A stretch of DNA of 64,000 nucleotides from Candidatus Zixiibacteriota bacterium (GTDB lineage Bacteria; Zixibacteria; MSB-5A5; SM23-73-2). A program made the position numbers and the translations under genes. Positions 33,030 to 41,287 of this stretch are shown in pieces. The notes under the pieces are model-generated. The model was not told where the DNA came from. It made no database searches and saw nothing but the letters and a program-made list of their open reading frames with translations. The stretch lies in NCBI GenBank assembly GCA_030615745.1, contig JAUWYR010000006.1:11014-75013 (forward strand). Reading direction: 5' to 3'. Positions within the stretch are counted from its first letter, which is position 1, and every line of letters begins with the position of its first letter.

Positions 33030-34295
33030 ATGCCAAAAAGCATCTTAATCAAAGAGGCAAAAGAAAAAGTAAAAGAATACAATAAGGCTGACATTGTGAT
33101 CGGAATACCGAGCTACAACAATGCTCGAACAATATCCCATGTGGTAAGAGCGGTATCAGCTGGATTGGCTAAATATTTTTCAAAATACAATTGTATAATT
33201 GTCAACTCAGATGGTGGGTCCAAGGACGGAACTCCAGATCTGTTTAAAGAGACGATGGTGGAGGATTTTGATACTATCTTGATGGAGCATCCGGTCTATC
33301 CGGTGCATAAGATAGTTACTCCCTACCATGGTATTCCTGGAAAGGGGAGTGCTTTTCGCACCATCTTCGAGATTGGACATCTTCTTCAGGCTAAAGTCTG
33401 TGCGGTTGTGGATTCAGATCTCAGAAGCATCACTCCTGAATGGCTGGAGGCATTGATCGAGCCGGTTTTGTTCCATGGTTTCGATTTTGTAGCCCCCCTA
33501 TATCAACGTCATAAATATGACGGAACCATCACCAACTCCATTGTCTACCCCCTTACCAGGGCTTTGTATGGGAAAAGAATAAGACAGCCGATCGGAGGTG
33601 AATTCGGCATCTCCGGGAATTTGGTCTCTTTCTTTTTGAAAAACAAGAAGATTTATTACACGGATGTTGCGAGATTTGGGATAGACATTTGGATGACTAC
33701 TACCGCGGTGGCTTGTGGTTTTAAGGTATGCCAATCTTTTTTAGGCGCAAAAATACACGATCCCAAAGACCCCGGAACTGACCTTGTCTCGATGCTTTCT
33801 CAGGTGGTAGGTCCGGTTTTTAATTTAATGGAGACATATAATGACAGTTGGTCTGAGGTCGCAAGCTCGGTTCCGGTTCCGGAGTTTGGATTCAAATTCG
33901 AGGTAGCAACTGATCCGGTGAGAGTGAATCTGGAGAGGATGGTGGAAAGCTTCAAGCAGGGAGTATCCGATTTAGTCTCGGTCTGGGAGAAATTTTTATC
34001 AGGCGATGTCCTTTCTGAACTGAGGAGGATATCCTCCTATAACGTATTAGAATTCAGGTTTCCTAAAGAACTTTGGGTAAGGATAATCTATGATTTTTCT
34101 TTAGCTTACTACAAAAAAGTTCTGGCTAAAGACCACATCTTAAAGTCTTTAACTCCCCTTTATTTAGGTAGAACTGCATCTTTTGTCAACGAAACCATGG
34201 AAAGCACTTCTTCTGAGGTGGAGGAAAGAATAGAAAGCTTGTGTCAGGAATTTGAAAAACAAAAAAGTTATCTTTTATCTAAATGGGAAAAATAA
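33030..34295 (+). CDS. Glycosyltransferase, glucosylglycerate/mannosylglycerate synthase-like (Ggs/MGS)
   Basis: 421 residues. A GT-A glycosyltransferase: IGIPSYNNARTISHVVRAV, NSDGGSKDGT, metal-binding VDSDLRSITPEWL (128-130), RQPIGGEFGISGN and RFGIDIWMTTTAVACGF. The acceptor and donor loops resemble Persephonella glucosylglycerate synthase and Rhodothermus mannosylglycerate synthase, which join an NDP-sugar directly to D-glycerate. It is the single-step route to the same type of solute that GpgS plus phosphatase makes in two steps. The same operon thus has both routes. The donor sugar cannot be fixed from sequence. Confidence 0.8.
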   Translation: MPKSILIKEAKEKVKEYNKADIVIGIPSYNNARTISHVVRAVSAGLAKYFSKYNCIIVNSDGGSKDGTPDLFKETMVEDFDTILMEHPVYPVHKIVTPYHGIPGKGSAFRTIFEIGHLLQAKVCAVVDSDLRSITPEWLEALIEPVLFHGFDFVAPLYQRHKYDGTITNSIVYPLTRALYGKRIRQPIGGEFGISGNLVSFFLKNKKIYYTDVARFGIDIWMTTTAVACGFKVCQSFLGAKIHDPKDPGTDLVSMLSQVVGPVFNLMETYNDSWSEVASSVPVPEFGFKFEVATDPVRVNLERMVESFKQGVSDLVSVWEKFLSGDVLSELRRISSYNVLEFRFPKELWVRIIYDFSLAYYKKVLAKDHILKSLTPLYLGRTASFVNETMESTSSEVEERIESLCQEFEKQKSYLLSKWEK

Positions 34296-34307
34296 AAAGG
34301 AGTGATT

Positions 34308-35009
34308 ATGAGTTTTATATTGATATCAAGTTTTTTTGTTCAATTTTGGGAAAGGCTTAAGATCTTAAGTCCTAAAGTGCTTGAGTTTTTGCTTATCATC
34401 GTGTTGGGATTTGTCCTTGCTTGGATTCTAAAAGTGGTAGTCCGTGAAATCTTAAAGACGGTGAAATTCGATAGCTTATGCTATCGCATCGGTTTGTCCA
34501 GTGCCTTAGCCAGAGCAAATGTCATAAGAACTCCTTCGGAAATCATCGGGTTGATTGTCTACTGTGTAGTGATCTTTTTGATTCTTTTGGTCAGCTTAAG
34601 CACTTTGAATATTCGGGCAGTTGATCAAATGGCTTCGTCATTTTTAGTTTATCTCCCCCGTTTTCTCATTGCGGTTTTAGTCTTGATCTTCGGATATCTT
34701 TTAGCTGGATTTGTGGGAAGAGCTATATTGATCGCCTTAGTGAATGCCCAGGTAAAGTCAGCTAAACCGATTTCGATTGCGGTGCATGTTTTGATTTTAA
34801 TTCTATTTTTGGCAATGGGAATCGAGCAACTCGGTATTGCAAAAGGAGTGGTTGTTGCTACCTTTTCTATACTTTTCGGAGGTGTGGTCTTGGCTTTAGC
34901 TATTGCTTTTGGTCTGGGTGGAAAGGACATGGCTAAAGACTTTTTGGAAAAAAGAGCTAAATCCTCCCGTGAACCAAAAAAGAAACCGGATGAGTTCTCC
35001 CACATCTAA
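34308..35009 (+). CDS. MscS-related conserved TM-helix protein (PF05552 type), lacks MscS domain
   Basis: About 233 residues from ATG 34308 with an AAAAAGGAG site (GTG 34302 precedes it). Five hydrophobic segments include LLIIVLGFVLAWILKVVVRE, VYLPRFLIAVLVLIFGYLLA and VVVATFSILFGGVVLALAIA, ending in FGLGGKDMAKDFLEKRAK. The latter is the conserved TM-helix motif of the MscS-related CmpX-type family. It lacks the cytoplasmic beta domain of a full MscS channel. In this operon it is plausibly a tension- or osmotic-release or sensing membrane protein (inference from context). Its C-terminal tail is basic and cytoplasmic. Confidence 0.78.
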   Translation: MSFILISSFFVQFWERLKILSPKVLEFLLIIVLGFVLAWILKVVVREILKTVKFDSLCYRIGLSSALARANVIRTPSEIIGLIVYCVVIFLILLVSLSTLNIRAVDQMASSFLVYLPRFLIAVLVLIFGYLLAGFVGRAILIALVNAQVKSAKPISIAVHVLILILFLAMGIEQLGIAKGVVVATFSILFGGVVLALAIAFGLGGKDMAKDFLEKRAKSSREPKKKPDEFSHI

Positions 35010-35014
35010 AAAGG

Positions 35015-35876
35015 ATGAAAAAAAAGATATTGATATTCACCGACTTAGATGGAACCCTTCTCGATTACCACACCTACTCTTTTAAGCCAGCACTTTCAGC
35101 TTTAAAAAGGATAAAAAAAAGGAAAATCCCACTTATAATCTGCACCAGCAAGACCAGGGCTGAGATAGAAATTTATCAAAAAAAAATTAGAAAATCATCA
35201 TCCCTTCATCTCAGAGAATGGAGGAGCAATCTTTTTACCAGAAGATTATTTTAAAAAAACCTCTTTAGGTTTGAAAAAATGCGAATGCATCAAGAGAAAG
35301 GATGGATATAAAGTAAAAGAACTCGGCACTCCTTATAATATCTTGAGAGAAAAACTCTTTGAGATAACAGAAAAATTTGGTCAGAAAGTCAAAGGGTTCG
35401 GAGATATGAGTGTAAAAGAGATAAGAAAAAATTATGGGTTGAATTCAAAGGAGGCAACTTTAGCTAAAAAAAGGGAATATGATGAGCCTTTTTATTTTGT
35501 CACTTCACCAGATGAGGACACTTTAAAAAGAATTCAAGAAAAGTTTTATAAGATTGGATTGAATATGGTGAAGGGTGGAAGACTTTTTCATCTAACAGGA
35601 GGAAATGATAAGGGGAAGGCTACAAAGATACTTAAAAAGATGTATGAAAAAGAGTGGGAAACGAAAATAAAATCTATTGGATTAGGGGATAGCTTGAATG
35701 ATTTGCCAATGCTTTCAGAAGTTGATTTTCCTGTTTTAGTCAAACTGCACAATGGGAGATATGAGGAAAAGATTATAAAAAAGCTTAATCCCTTTTTGGC
35801 TAAAGGGATTGGAGCAAAGGGATGGAATGAGGCTATTATAAAAATATTAGAAAGGATTGATGAAGATGAAAAATAA
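35015..35876 (+). pseudogene. Mannosyl/glucosyl-3-phosphoglycerate phosphatase, interrupted by a frameshift
   Basis: A HAD-IIB phosphatase of the MpgP/GpgP group broken into two frames. The first part (35015-35254) has FTDLDGTLLDYHTYSF (catalytic Asp pair), IPLIICTSKTRAEIE and then loses its frame at a run of nine A (35178-35186). Removing one A restores IYQKKLENHHPFISENGG and the continuing frame (from about 35190), with GGNDKGKATKIL and GLGDSLNDLPML to the end. The full protein would then be about 286 residues. The enzyme would dephosphorylate glucosyl- or mannosyl-3-phosphoglycerate. Whether the shift is a sequencing error, a phase-variable tract or programmed slippage cannot be told. Confidence 0.85.
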
Positions 35877-37335
35877 AAGCATAATAAGGCTTAGTTTTTT
35901 TATTTTGATTTTTTTTGTGGTTTTTTCCTTGTTTTTTTGTGAAGAGAAACCAAAAAACGAGATGACAGTCTTAATCCGGATGATGGATATTCAGGATTTA
36001 TGGTTTAGAGAGAAGATGAAGGAGTTTGAAAAGGAAAACGATGTTAAACTTAATATCGTTACTTTTGATAAAGTTGAAGATGTTAAAAAGATGATCGAAC
36101 TTGAGCTAAAATCCGGGAAAAAAAATATCGGTCTGGTCAAGACCGCCTATGAGATGGTCTATCCTTTGGCTAAGGGGGATTATTTAATCCCCTTAAAAGA
36201 AATTATTGATACTCTTCAACTAAAAGATGACCTTTCCGAGTATCTTCCCCTGTCTTTAGAGATCGGGACTATCGATGGAGAGGTCTTCTACATTCCAAGA
36301 AAACTTGAGACTTATCTTATGTTCTATTTGAAATCCAAGGTGGAGGATGTTTTAAACAACTGGGAAAAGGACAGGGCAAAAATCGATGAGATGCTGAAAC
36401 AGGTAAATGGCTATGGATTGCCCAAAGGTTATATTCTGGAAAAGGACCCAAACTTGTGGGACTTTTATGATTTAGTGGTCTTATCCTACTTTTGGGCAAA
36501 TCATCCTTATTTTGGGCTAAAACTTCCCCGGATGGCTCATCGGGGCAAAAAATATGCTGGGACAACAAATGAGCTTTACACCAGAATATTCGAGTTAGGA
36601 GGAGATCAAAAAGATATCATCGAGATGGACACAGATCCAGTGGTGGATATGTTCTGGTGGGAGGGGTTTTTTGTAAAAAATAATCTCTACAATCCAGGGA
36701 TGTGGGAGCAGAGCTGGTCAGGAGGAGGGATATGGAAAGCGATATCCGAGGGACAGGTGTTTTTAGCTTTTATGCATCAGATAGATCTTTTTTTTATTCA
36801 CGGTGGTTCAGACCCGACTATGACCGGATATTTAAAAGAACCAGAAGATTTAGGGATTGCAATTATGCCTGTGGGTGTCTCTTTGGAGATAGGAAGTTCT
36901 GGGATCCCCAAAAGAAAAGGAGAGCATAAGTCAAATCTATATGGCTGGTGGTGGGGGATTCCAAAAACATCTCCTTCACCTGAGCTTTCCTACAAATTAG
37001 CTCGATTTATCACCAACAAAGTTAACCAGATAGAGGAGTGCTCCCGTTTCGGTATGTTTCCTGTAAGGGTCGATGTTACAAAGGAGATTTCAAAAACATT
37101 TTTTAAGGACTGGAAAAGAGAAGTCTTCGAAGTTTCTCAAAAGCAGTTTGAAAAAGGAACAAAGCCGTCACCTTCCCTTTTCTCCTTGCCACTTTTGAAC
37201 AAAAACTATCTTGACGCCTGGTATGAGATAGCAGTTGAAAAAAAACTTACAGACAGGAAAGAAATAAAATCTGTGTTAAAAAAGTATGCTCAAAAAAATA
37301 AAGAAATACTCAACCTGGGAAAAACTGAAAGATAA
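35860..37335 (+). CDS. Sugar ABC transporter substrate-binding lipoprotein
   Basis: About 491 residues. The start is ATG 35860, overlapping the end of the phosphatase gene by 17 bases. A lipoprotein signal ends FSLFFCEEK (mature Cys). The body is a family 1-type solute-binding protein (MDIQDLWFREKMKEFEKEND, IPLKEIIDTL, FYIPRKLETYLMFYL, FWWEGFFVKNNLYNPGMWEQ), somewhat longer than average. It pairs with the two permeases and the ATPase that follow. The substrate is probably a sugar, polyol or glycoside; given the operon, uptake of compatible solute or precursor is possible (inference). Confidence 0.88.
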   Translation: MKMKNKSIIRLSFFILIFFVVFSLFFCEEKPKNEMTVLIRMMDIQDLWFREKMKEFEKENDVKLNIVTFDKVEDVKKMIELELKSGKKNIGLVKTAYEMVYPLAKGDYLIPLKEIIDTLQLKDDLSEYLPLSLEIGTIDGEVFYIPRKLETYLMFYLKSKVEDVLNNWEKDRAKIDEMLKQVNGYGLPKGYILEKDPNLWDFYDLVVLSYFWANHPYFGLKLPRMAHRGKKYAGTTNELYTRIFELGGDQKDIIEMDTDPVVDMFWWEGFFVKNNLYNPGMWEQSWSGGGIWKAISEGQVFLAFMHQIDLFFIHGGSDPTMTGYLKEPEDLGIAIMPVGVSLEIGSSGIPKRKGEHKSNLYGWWWGIPKTSPSPELSYKLARFITNKVNQIEECSRFGMFPVRVDVTKEISKTFFKDWKREVFEVSQKQFEKGTKPSPSLFSLPLLNKNYLDAWYEIAVEKKLTDRKEIKSVLKKYAQKNKEILNLGKTER

Positions 37336-38170
37336 CCTGTTTATTATCGGGATCACTGTTCCTTCATTTCTTTACCTTTTTGCCTTCTTAGTAATTGTCC
37401 TTTTTTACCTGTTTAAATTCTCTTTTGGGGAGGGTTTGCCCATATTATCTGTTTTCTCAGAGGGTGAATTCAGAAAAGCTTTGTTCAGGACTTTCTGGTT
37501 TATGCTTGTGGGCACTCCTCTTCAGCTTGTGGTGGGGATAATTTTAGCTTTGTTGGTCTATGAGAGTTTTAAAGGAGTAGGGTTGGTAAGAAGTTTGTTT
37601 TTGGTTCCCATTGCTATACCTGCTTTAGTAACTGCGGTGATTTTGAATCTTTTATTTTCCTATCCTTTTGGTCATATCAATGATCTTTTTTTAGGAAAAC
37701 ATTTTTTCTTTCCGAAAATTTTTACAGCTCCTTTGAATTTCAGTGGCTCTGAGTTTTTTTCCATAAGTCTCGCTATGCTCGGAAAGGTATGGAGGGATAT
37801 GCCGATTGCGATGCTTATTATCTTAGCCGGGCTTCAGACCATAGAGAAGGAGGGGTATGAAGCAGCTCAGATTATGGGCGCAAGCTTTTGGCAGAGGTTT
37901 AAATATATCACCCTCCCACTTCTAACCCCGGCAATCTCCACTGTTTTGATCTTAAGGTCTATCGAGAACTGGAAGGAGTTTATTTTCCCTTTTATCGTTG
38001 CTCCAGCCTATCCTCTCTTAGGAGTATTAATCGAGAGATTATATCATGTTGAACAGAATCCTCAGCTTGCTTGCGCCTGTGCCTTGTGGTTAGTGATATT
38101 TATTGGAGCAAGTGTTTTTCTTTTTACTTTTTTAACTAAAGCTGTAAGAACATATTTGGTCAAAGTTTAA
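37286..38170 (+). CDS. Sugar ABC transporter permease, MalF/UgpA type
   Basis: 294 residues with six membrane helices and the inner-membrane permease signature: PALVTAVILNLLFSYPFG, and EAAQIMGASFWQRFKYITLP (the EAA loop that docks the ATPase). It starts 50 bases inside the binding-protein gene, which shows tight coupling. With the MalG-type partner 13 bases downstream it forms the membrane channel of the importer. Confidence 0.93.
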   Translation: MLKKIKKYSTWEKLKDNLFIIGITVPSFLYLFAFLVIVLFYLFKFSFGEGLPILSVFSEGEFRKALFRTFWFMLVGTPLQLVVGIILALLVYESFKGVGLVRSLFLVPIAIPALVTAVILNLLFSYPFGHINDLFLGKHFFFPKIFTAPLNFSGSEFFSISLAMLGKVWRDMPIAMLIILAGLQTIEKEGYEAAQIMGASFWQRFKYITLPLLTPAISTVLILRSIENWKEFIFPFIVAPAYPLLGVLIERLYHVEQNPQLACACALWLVIFIGASVFLFTFLTKAVRTYLVKV

Positions 38171-38182
38171 AAAAAAGCAAAT

Positions 38183-39007
38183 ATGGGAAGTTTAGTTAAA
38201 ATAATTCTTATTGGAATAATAATCTTTTTCATAATCTTTCCCATCTTTATCCTTTTTAAATATTCTATATCAGACAAAGATAGCGTTGTTACTGGAGGAA
38301 AATATCCTGAACCTTTCTGGCCCTTTAACCCGAATTTCAAGATGTTTGAATCCCTTTCTGTTAGAGGTGATTTTTTATACTCTGGAATGGTCAGCTTAGA
38401 AGTTGGTCTTTTGACTGTGATTTTTTGTCTTTTTTTAGGTGTTCCCACTGCTTATGCCTTAGCCCGATTCAAAATTCCAGGGGTGGGGGTTTTGCTTTTC
38501 TTTCTTTTGTCAATCAGGTTATTTCCGGACATATCAGCAGTGATACCTGTTGCAGAGCAGTTTTTTAAACCCCCGTTTTCCTATTTGCCTCCTTTGGTTT
38601 TGGTAGCCTTAGCTCACACCCTCCTATCATTGCCTTACACTATTTATATTGCGGAAGGTGTTTTCGAGTCCATACCAAAAGACTTAGAAGAACAATCTCA
38701 GGTGTTGGGAGCTTCCAGAGCTTATTCTTTTTTAAGGATTTTAACACCTTTAGCTTTGCCAGGATTAGGAGCAGCTGCAATCTATACATTTCTTTTATCC
38801 TGGAACGAATTTGTATTTGCCTATTTTCTTTTGTTTCAGGGAACCGAGAGCACCCTGCCGGTTTACCTTTTAAGAATTTTGACCTGGTCACCTCAGAAGA
38901 ATTTCATAGCTGCTATATCTCTTTTAATATGTATTCCTGTTATAATATTTACATTTGCAGTTCAGAGGTATATGAGAACTGGACTGACCGCAGGAGCGGT
39001 AAAATGA
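38183..39007 (+). CDS. Sugar ABC transporter permease, MalG/UgpE type
   Basis: 274 residues with six helices. An N-terminal helix (LVKIILIGIIIFFIIFPIFI), a periplasmic loop, and the EAA motif DLEEQSQVLGASRAYSFLRI place it in the MalG group. It follows the MalF-type permease by 12 bases. The C-terminal MRTGLTAGAVK is typical of sugar-permease ends. It completes the transmembrane domain of the importer. Confidence 0.93.
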   Translation: MGSLVKIILIGIIIFFIIFPIFILFKYSISDKDSVVTGGKYPEPFWPFNPNFKMFESLSVRGDFLYSGMVSLEVGLLTVIFCLFLGVPTAYALARFKIPGVGVLLFFLLSIRLFPDISAVIPVAEQFFKPPFSYLPPLVLVALAHTLLSLPYTIYIAEGVFESIPKDLEEQSQVLGASRAYSFLRILTPLALPGLGAAAIYTFLLSWNEFVFAYFLLFQGTESTLPVYLLRILTWSPQKNFIAAISLLICIPVIIFTFAVQRYMRTGLTAGAVK

Positions 39008-39064
39008 TATAAGATCACCTTGTAACTTTTGATTATGATTCTTAATGATTAATAACACTAAAAG

Positions 39065-39126
39065 GTGCCTGTTGGGTCCCCTGACCCAACAGGGTTCTCC
39101 AGTCAGGTCGGGGACCTGACTGGCAC
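39065..39126. repeat. Y-shaped double-hairpin element
   Basis: Closing arms GTG/CAC enclose CCTGTTGGGT/ACCCAACAGG and CCAGTCAGGT/ACCTGACTGG hairpins. A further structure follows at 39135-39184, with outer arms GTAGTTGC/GCAACTAC and inner GCTCGAT/ATCGAGC. Both lie between the permease genes and the ATPase gene. Confidence 0.75.
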
Positions 39127-39227
39127 AGATAAATGTAGTTGCTCGATTTATCGAGCTATAGTGTCTTTTGAATCAGGCAACTACGAAGGAAAAACACTAA
39201 AAGATTTGCAAATAAAAAAGGATTGTT

Positions 39228-40238
39228 GTGGCTGAAGTAAAATTAGAGAATTTAAGCAAATTTTTCGGAGAAGTTAAGGCTGTGGATAACATAGACTTAA
39301 AAGTTGAGGATGGAGAATTTTTGACTCTGGTTGGTCCATCCGGTTGTGGTAAATCTACCACTTTAAGACTGGTAGCTGGATTAGAAAAGGTAACCAAAGG
39401 AAAAATCTATATTGATAACCTGATGGTCAATGATATTCCTCCTCAGAAAAGGAATATCTCCATGGTTTTTCAGAGCTATGCCCTTTTTCCACATATGTCG
39501 GTTGAAGCTAATATTGGATTTGGTTTGAAAATAAGAAGAATGGATAAGGATAAAAAAAATAAAAAGATAGAGTGGGCTTTAGAGCTTTTAAGTTTAGATG
39601 GATTAGAAAAAAGGTTACCTAAAGAGCTTTCAGGTGGTCAACGACAGAGAGTAGCATTGGGAAGAGCATTGGTCTTGGAGCCTGATGTTCTACTTTTAGA
39701 TGAGCCCTTGTCAAATCTCGATGCGAAATTAAGGATGAGGATGAGAACTGAACTGAAAAGGCTTCATAAAAAGGTAAAAGCGACTATAATTTACGTTACC
39801 CATGACCAGGCAGAGGCGATGACCCTCTCTGACAGGTTAGCTGTGATGAAGGATGGAAAGATATTACAGGTGGGCACACCTGAGGATGTATATGAAAAAC
39901 CGAAGGAGGTATTCACCGCAGGCTTTATCGGCTCTCCCACGATGAATTTTCTGGATGGAGAGTTTTTTCCTTTTGTTAAAGATAAAAATATAATCGTTGG
40001 AATAAGGGCTGAAGACTTAAAATTATCTCGAAAAGAAGTGCCAAATTCTATAAAAGGGAGGTCAATTGTAATTGAGACCTTAGGCTCGGATAATTATCTT
40101 TATGTTGAGGTCTCAGACACTCTGGTTTCAGTCAGACTTAAGCCTGAGGAGAAAGTTCTTGAAGGGGAGGAGGTTTGGTTGGTTTTTGAAGAGAAGAGGA
40201 TACATAGGTTTGATAAAAATTCGGGGCAAAGAATTTGA
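39228..40238 (+). CDS. Sugar ABC transporter ATPase, MalK/UgpC type
   Basis: 336 residues from a GTG start at 39228. Walker A GPSGCGKST (36-44), Q-loop MVFQSYALFPHMSVE, signature LSGGQRQRVALGRALVLEP, Walker B LLLDEPLSNLDAKLR and the switch His in IYVTHDQAEAMTL. A C-terminal TOBE-like regulatory domain (about 235-330) follows. It powers the two permeases. A Y element separates it from them by about 220 bases, so it may be transcribed separately. Confidence 0.95.
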   Translation: MAEVKLENLSKFFGEVKAVDNIDLKVEDGEFLTLVGPSGCGKSTTLRLVAGLEKVTKGKIYIDNLMVNDIPPQKRNISMVFQSYALFPHMSVEANIGFGLKIRRMDKDKKNKKIEWALELLSLDGLEKRLPKELSGGQRQRVALGRALVLEPDVLLLDEPLSNLDAKLRMRMRTELKRLHKKVKATIIYVTHDQAEAMTLSDRLAVMKDGKILQVGTPEDVYEKPKEVFTAGFIGSPTMNFLDGEFFPFVKDKNIIVGIRAEDLKLSRKEVPNSIKGRSIVIETLGSDNYLYVEVSDTLVSVRLKPEEKVLEGEEVWLVFEEKRIHRFDKNSGQRI

Positions 40239-40350
40239 AATCACAAGAGAGTTAAATAGTTGCGTCAGGACTGGGGACCTGACATAATACTAAATTAACG
40301 GAGCCTTCATGGCTCCGATACCATCGAATCTGCGTAGAGACTGTATTTTT

Positions 40351-40409
40351 GTTGTTGCCGAATTTCTAATTCGGCAATACCTTGCTGTATTTAAAATGCA
40401 GCAACAACA
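40351..40409. repeat. Y-shaped double-hairpin element (GTTG/CAAC type)
   Basis: Closing arms GTTG/CAAC enclose TTGCCGAATT/AATTCGGCAA and TTGCTGTATTT/AAATGCAGCAA hairpins. Very similar to copies at 55466 and 55715, and to a single-hairpin half at 60626-60656. A GTCAGG/CCTGAC hairpin (about 40265-40284) and CGGAGCC/GGCTCCG (about 40300-40318) lie nearby. Confidence 0.85.
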
Positions 40410-40442
40410 TTCGATATAAAAATTTTTGGTAGTTTTTTAATC

Positions 40443-40865
40443 CTAATCCTCGTAGTAGAATATTTTCCATCTACCCTCTTTTAAATATAAACGCACATTG
40501 GTATATCTGTAAATCCCTGTTTTTAAATGCATAAAGGTTAGCTCAACAGTTGCAGTATCACCCTCAAATTTTGCATCCCCAATAACTTTACGATAGTTTT
40601 CCCATTTCACCCTAATAGTGCCATCCTTTAAAAAGTGTCTTTTAAGCTGATTTTTCGCCTGATCTAATTTTTCTTCAGGTAAATATGGGAATTTTTTTTG
40701 GGTTAACATATCGAAATCAACCAACATTTGCAGAGCTAAAGAGTCAGATTTTGCCACAGCTTTTATGAATTTTATCACCGTTTGTCTTGGATCAGGCCTT
40801 CCTCCACACTGGATAACAATAGAAAATAGCGTCGTAAAGACCCCTATATAAAATACTTTTTTCAT
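40443..40865 (-). CDS. Small NTF2-like lipoprotein, unknown function
   Basis: 140 residues. Lipoprotein signal MKKVFYIGVFTTLFSIVIQC, then an NTF2-like/DUF4878-type fold by pattern: PRQTVIKFIKAVAKSDSLAL at the start, a GDAKFEGDTATVELTF strand and a KEGRWKIFYYED C-terminus. Such cone-shaped domains bind small ligands, but no role can be assigned. It is a lone minus-strand gene between the Y elements and the TGGAGTGT repeats. Confidence 0.78.
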   Translation of the reverse strand: MKKVFYIGVFTTLFSIVIQCGGRPDPRQTVIKFIKAVAKSDSLALQMLVDFDMLTQKKFPYLPEEKLDQAKNQLKRHFLKDGTIRVKWENYRKVIGDAKFEGDTATVELTFMHLKTGIYRYTNVRLYLKEGRWKIFYYED

Positions 40866-40960
40866 TCAGACCTTCCTTTTTTATTTAGTTTTCTTTACAG
40901 GTTAATCTAAATTGAGGATATTGTCAATAATTTTTTGAATTGTGTCTGGAAAGATGTTAA

Positions 40961-41062
40961 TGGAGTGTGCAAAGCATCTTGACGATAAACCTTCAGGTTT
41001 ACTTAGAAAAGATTCTATTTATCTTTAAAATTTAATAGATCAAGCTAAAGCTTGATACTCCA
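40961..41062. repeat. MITE-like element 1 (TGGAGTGT ends)
   Basis: Starts TGGAGTGTGCAAAGC, ends AGCTTGATACTCCA: near-perfect terminal inverted repeats (TGGAGT). It contains CATCTTGACGATAAACC, a motif also seen at 47353, 50764 and (reverse) near 54237. The 40866-41287 region has no gene. Confidence 0.75.
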
Positions 41063-41073
41063 AAAAGAAAAAA

Positions 41074-41195
41074 TGGAGTGTGCAAAGCTCGAAGAGTCTT
41101 GACGACATCTCCGTATGGATCAAGAGATTGACGATAAACCTTCAGGGTTACAGGAAAAAACTATATTATAAGTCAAGCTGAAGCTTGACACTCCA
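41074..41195. repeat. MITE-like element 2 (TGGAGTGT ends)
   Basis: A second copy directly after the first, 11 bases away: same orientation, starting TGGAGTGTGCAAAGC and ending AAGCTTGACACTCCA (TGGAGTGT inverted ends). Slightly longer, with an inserted stretch. Confidence 0.75.
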
Positions 41196-41247
41196 ATATA
41201 GTTACTCTAAGCTTGCACTTTAATTTTTTGCTTCGATTGGTAGAAAT

Positions 41248-41276
41248 AAAAAAGCCATCCAGAGGATGGCTTTTTT
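41248..41276. terminator. Bidirectional intrinsic terminator
   Basis: Arms AAAAAAGCCATCC and GGATGGCTTTTTT with a 3-base loop. It ends the minus-strand regulator gene (stop at 41288) and would stop plus-strand read-through. Confidence 0.92.
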
Positions 41277-41287
41277 AAATTAAATCT

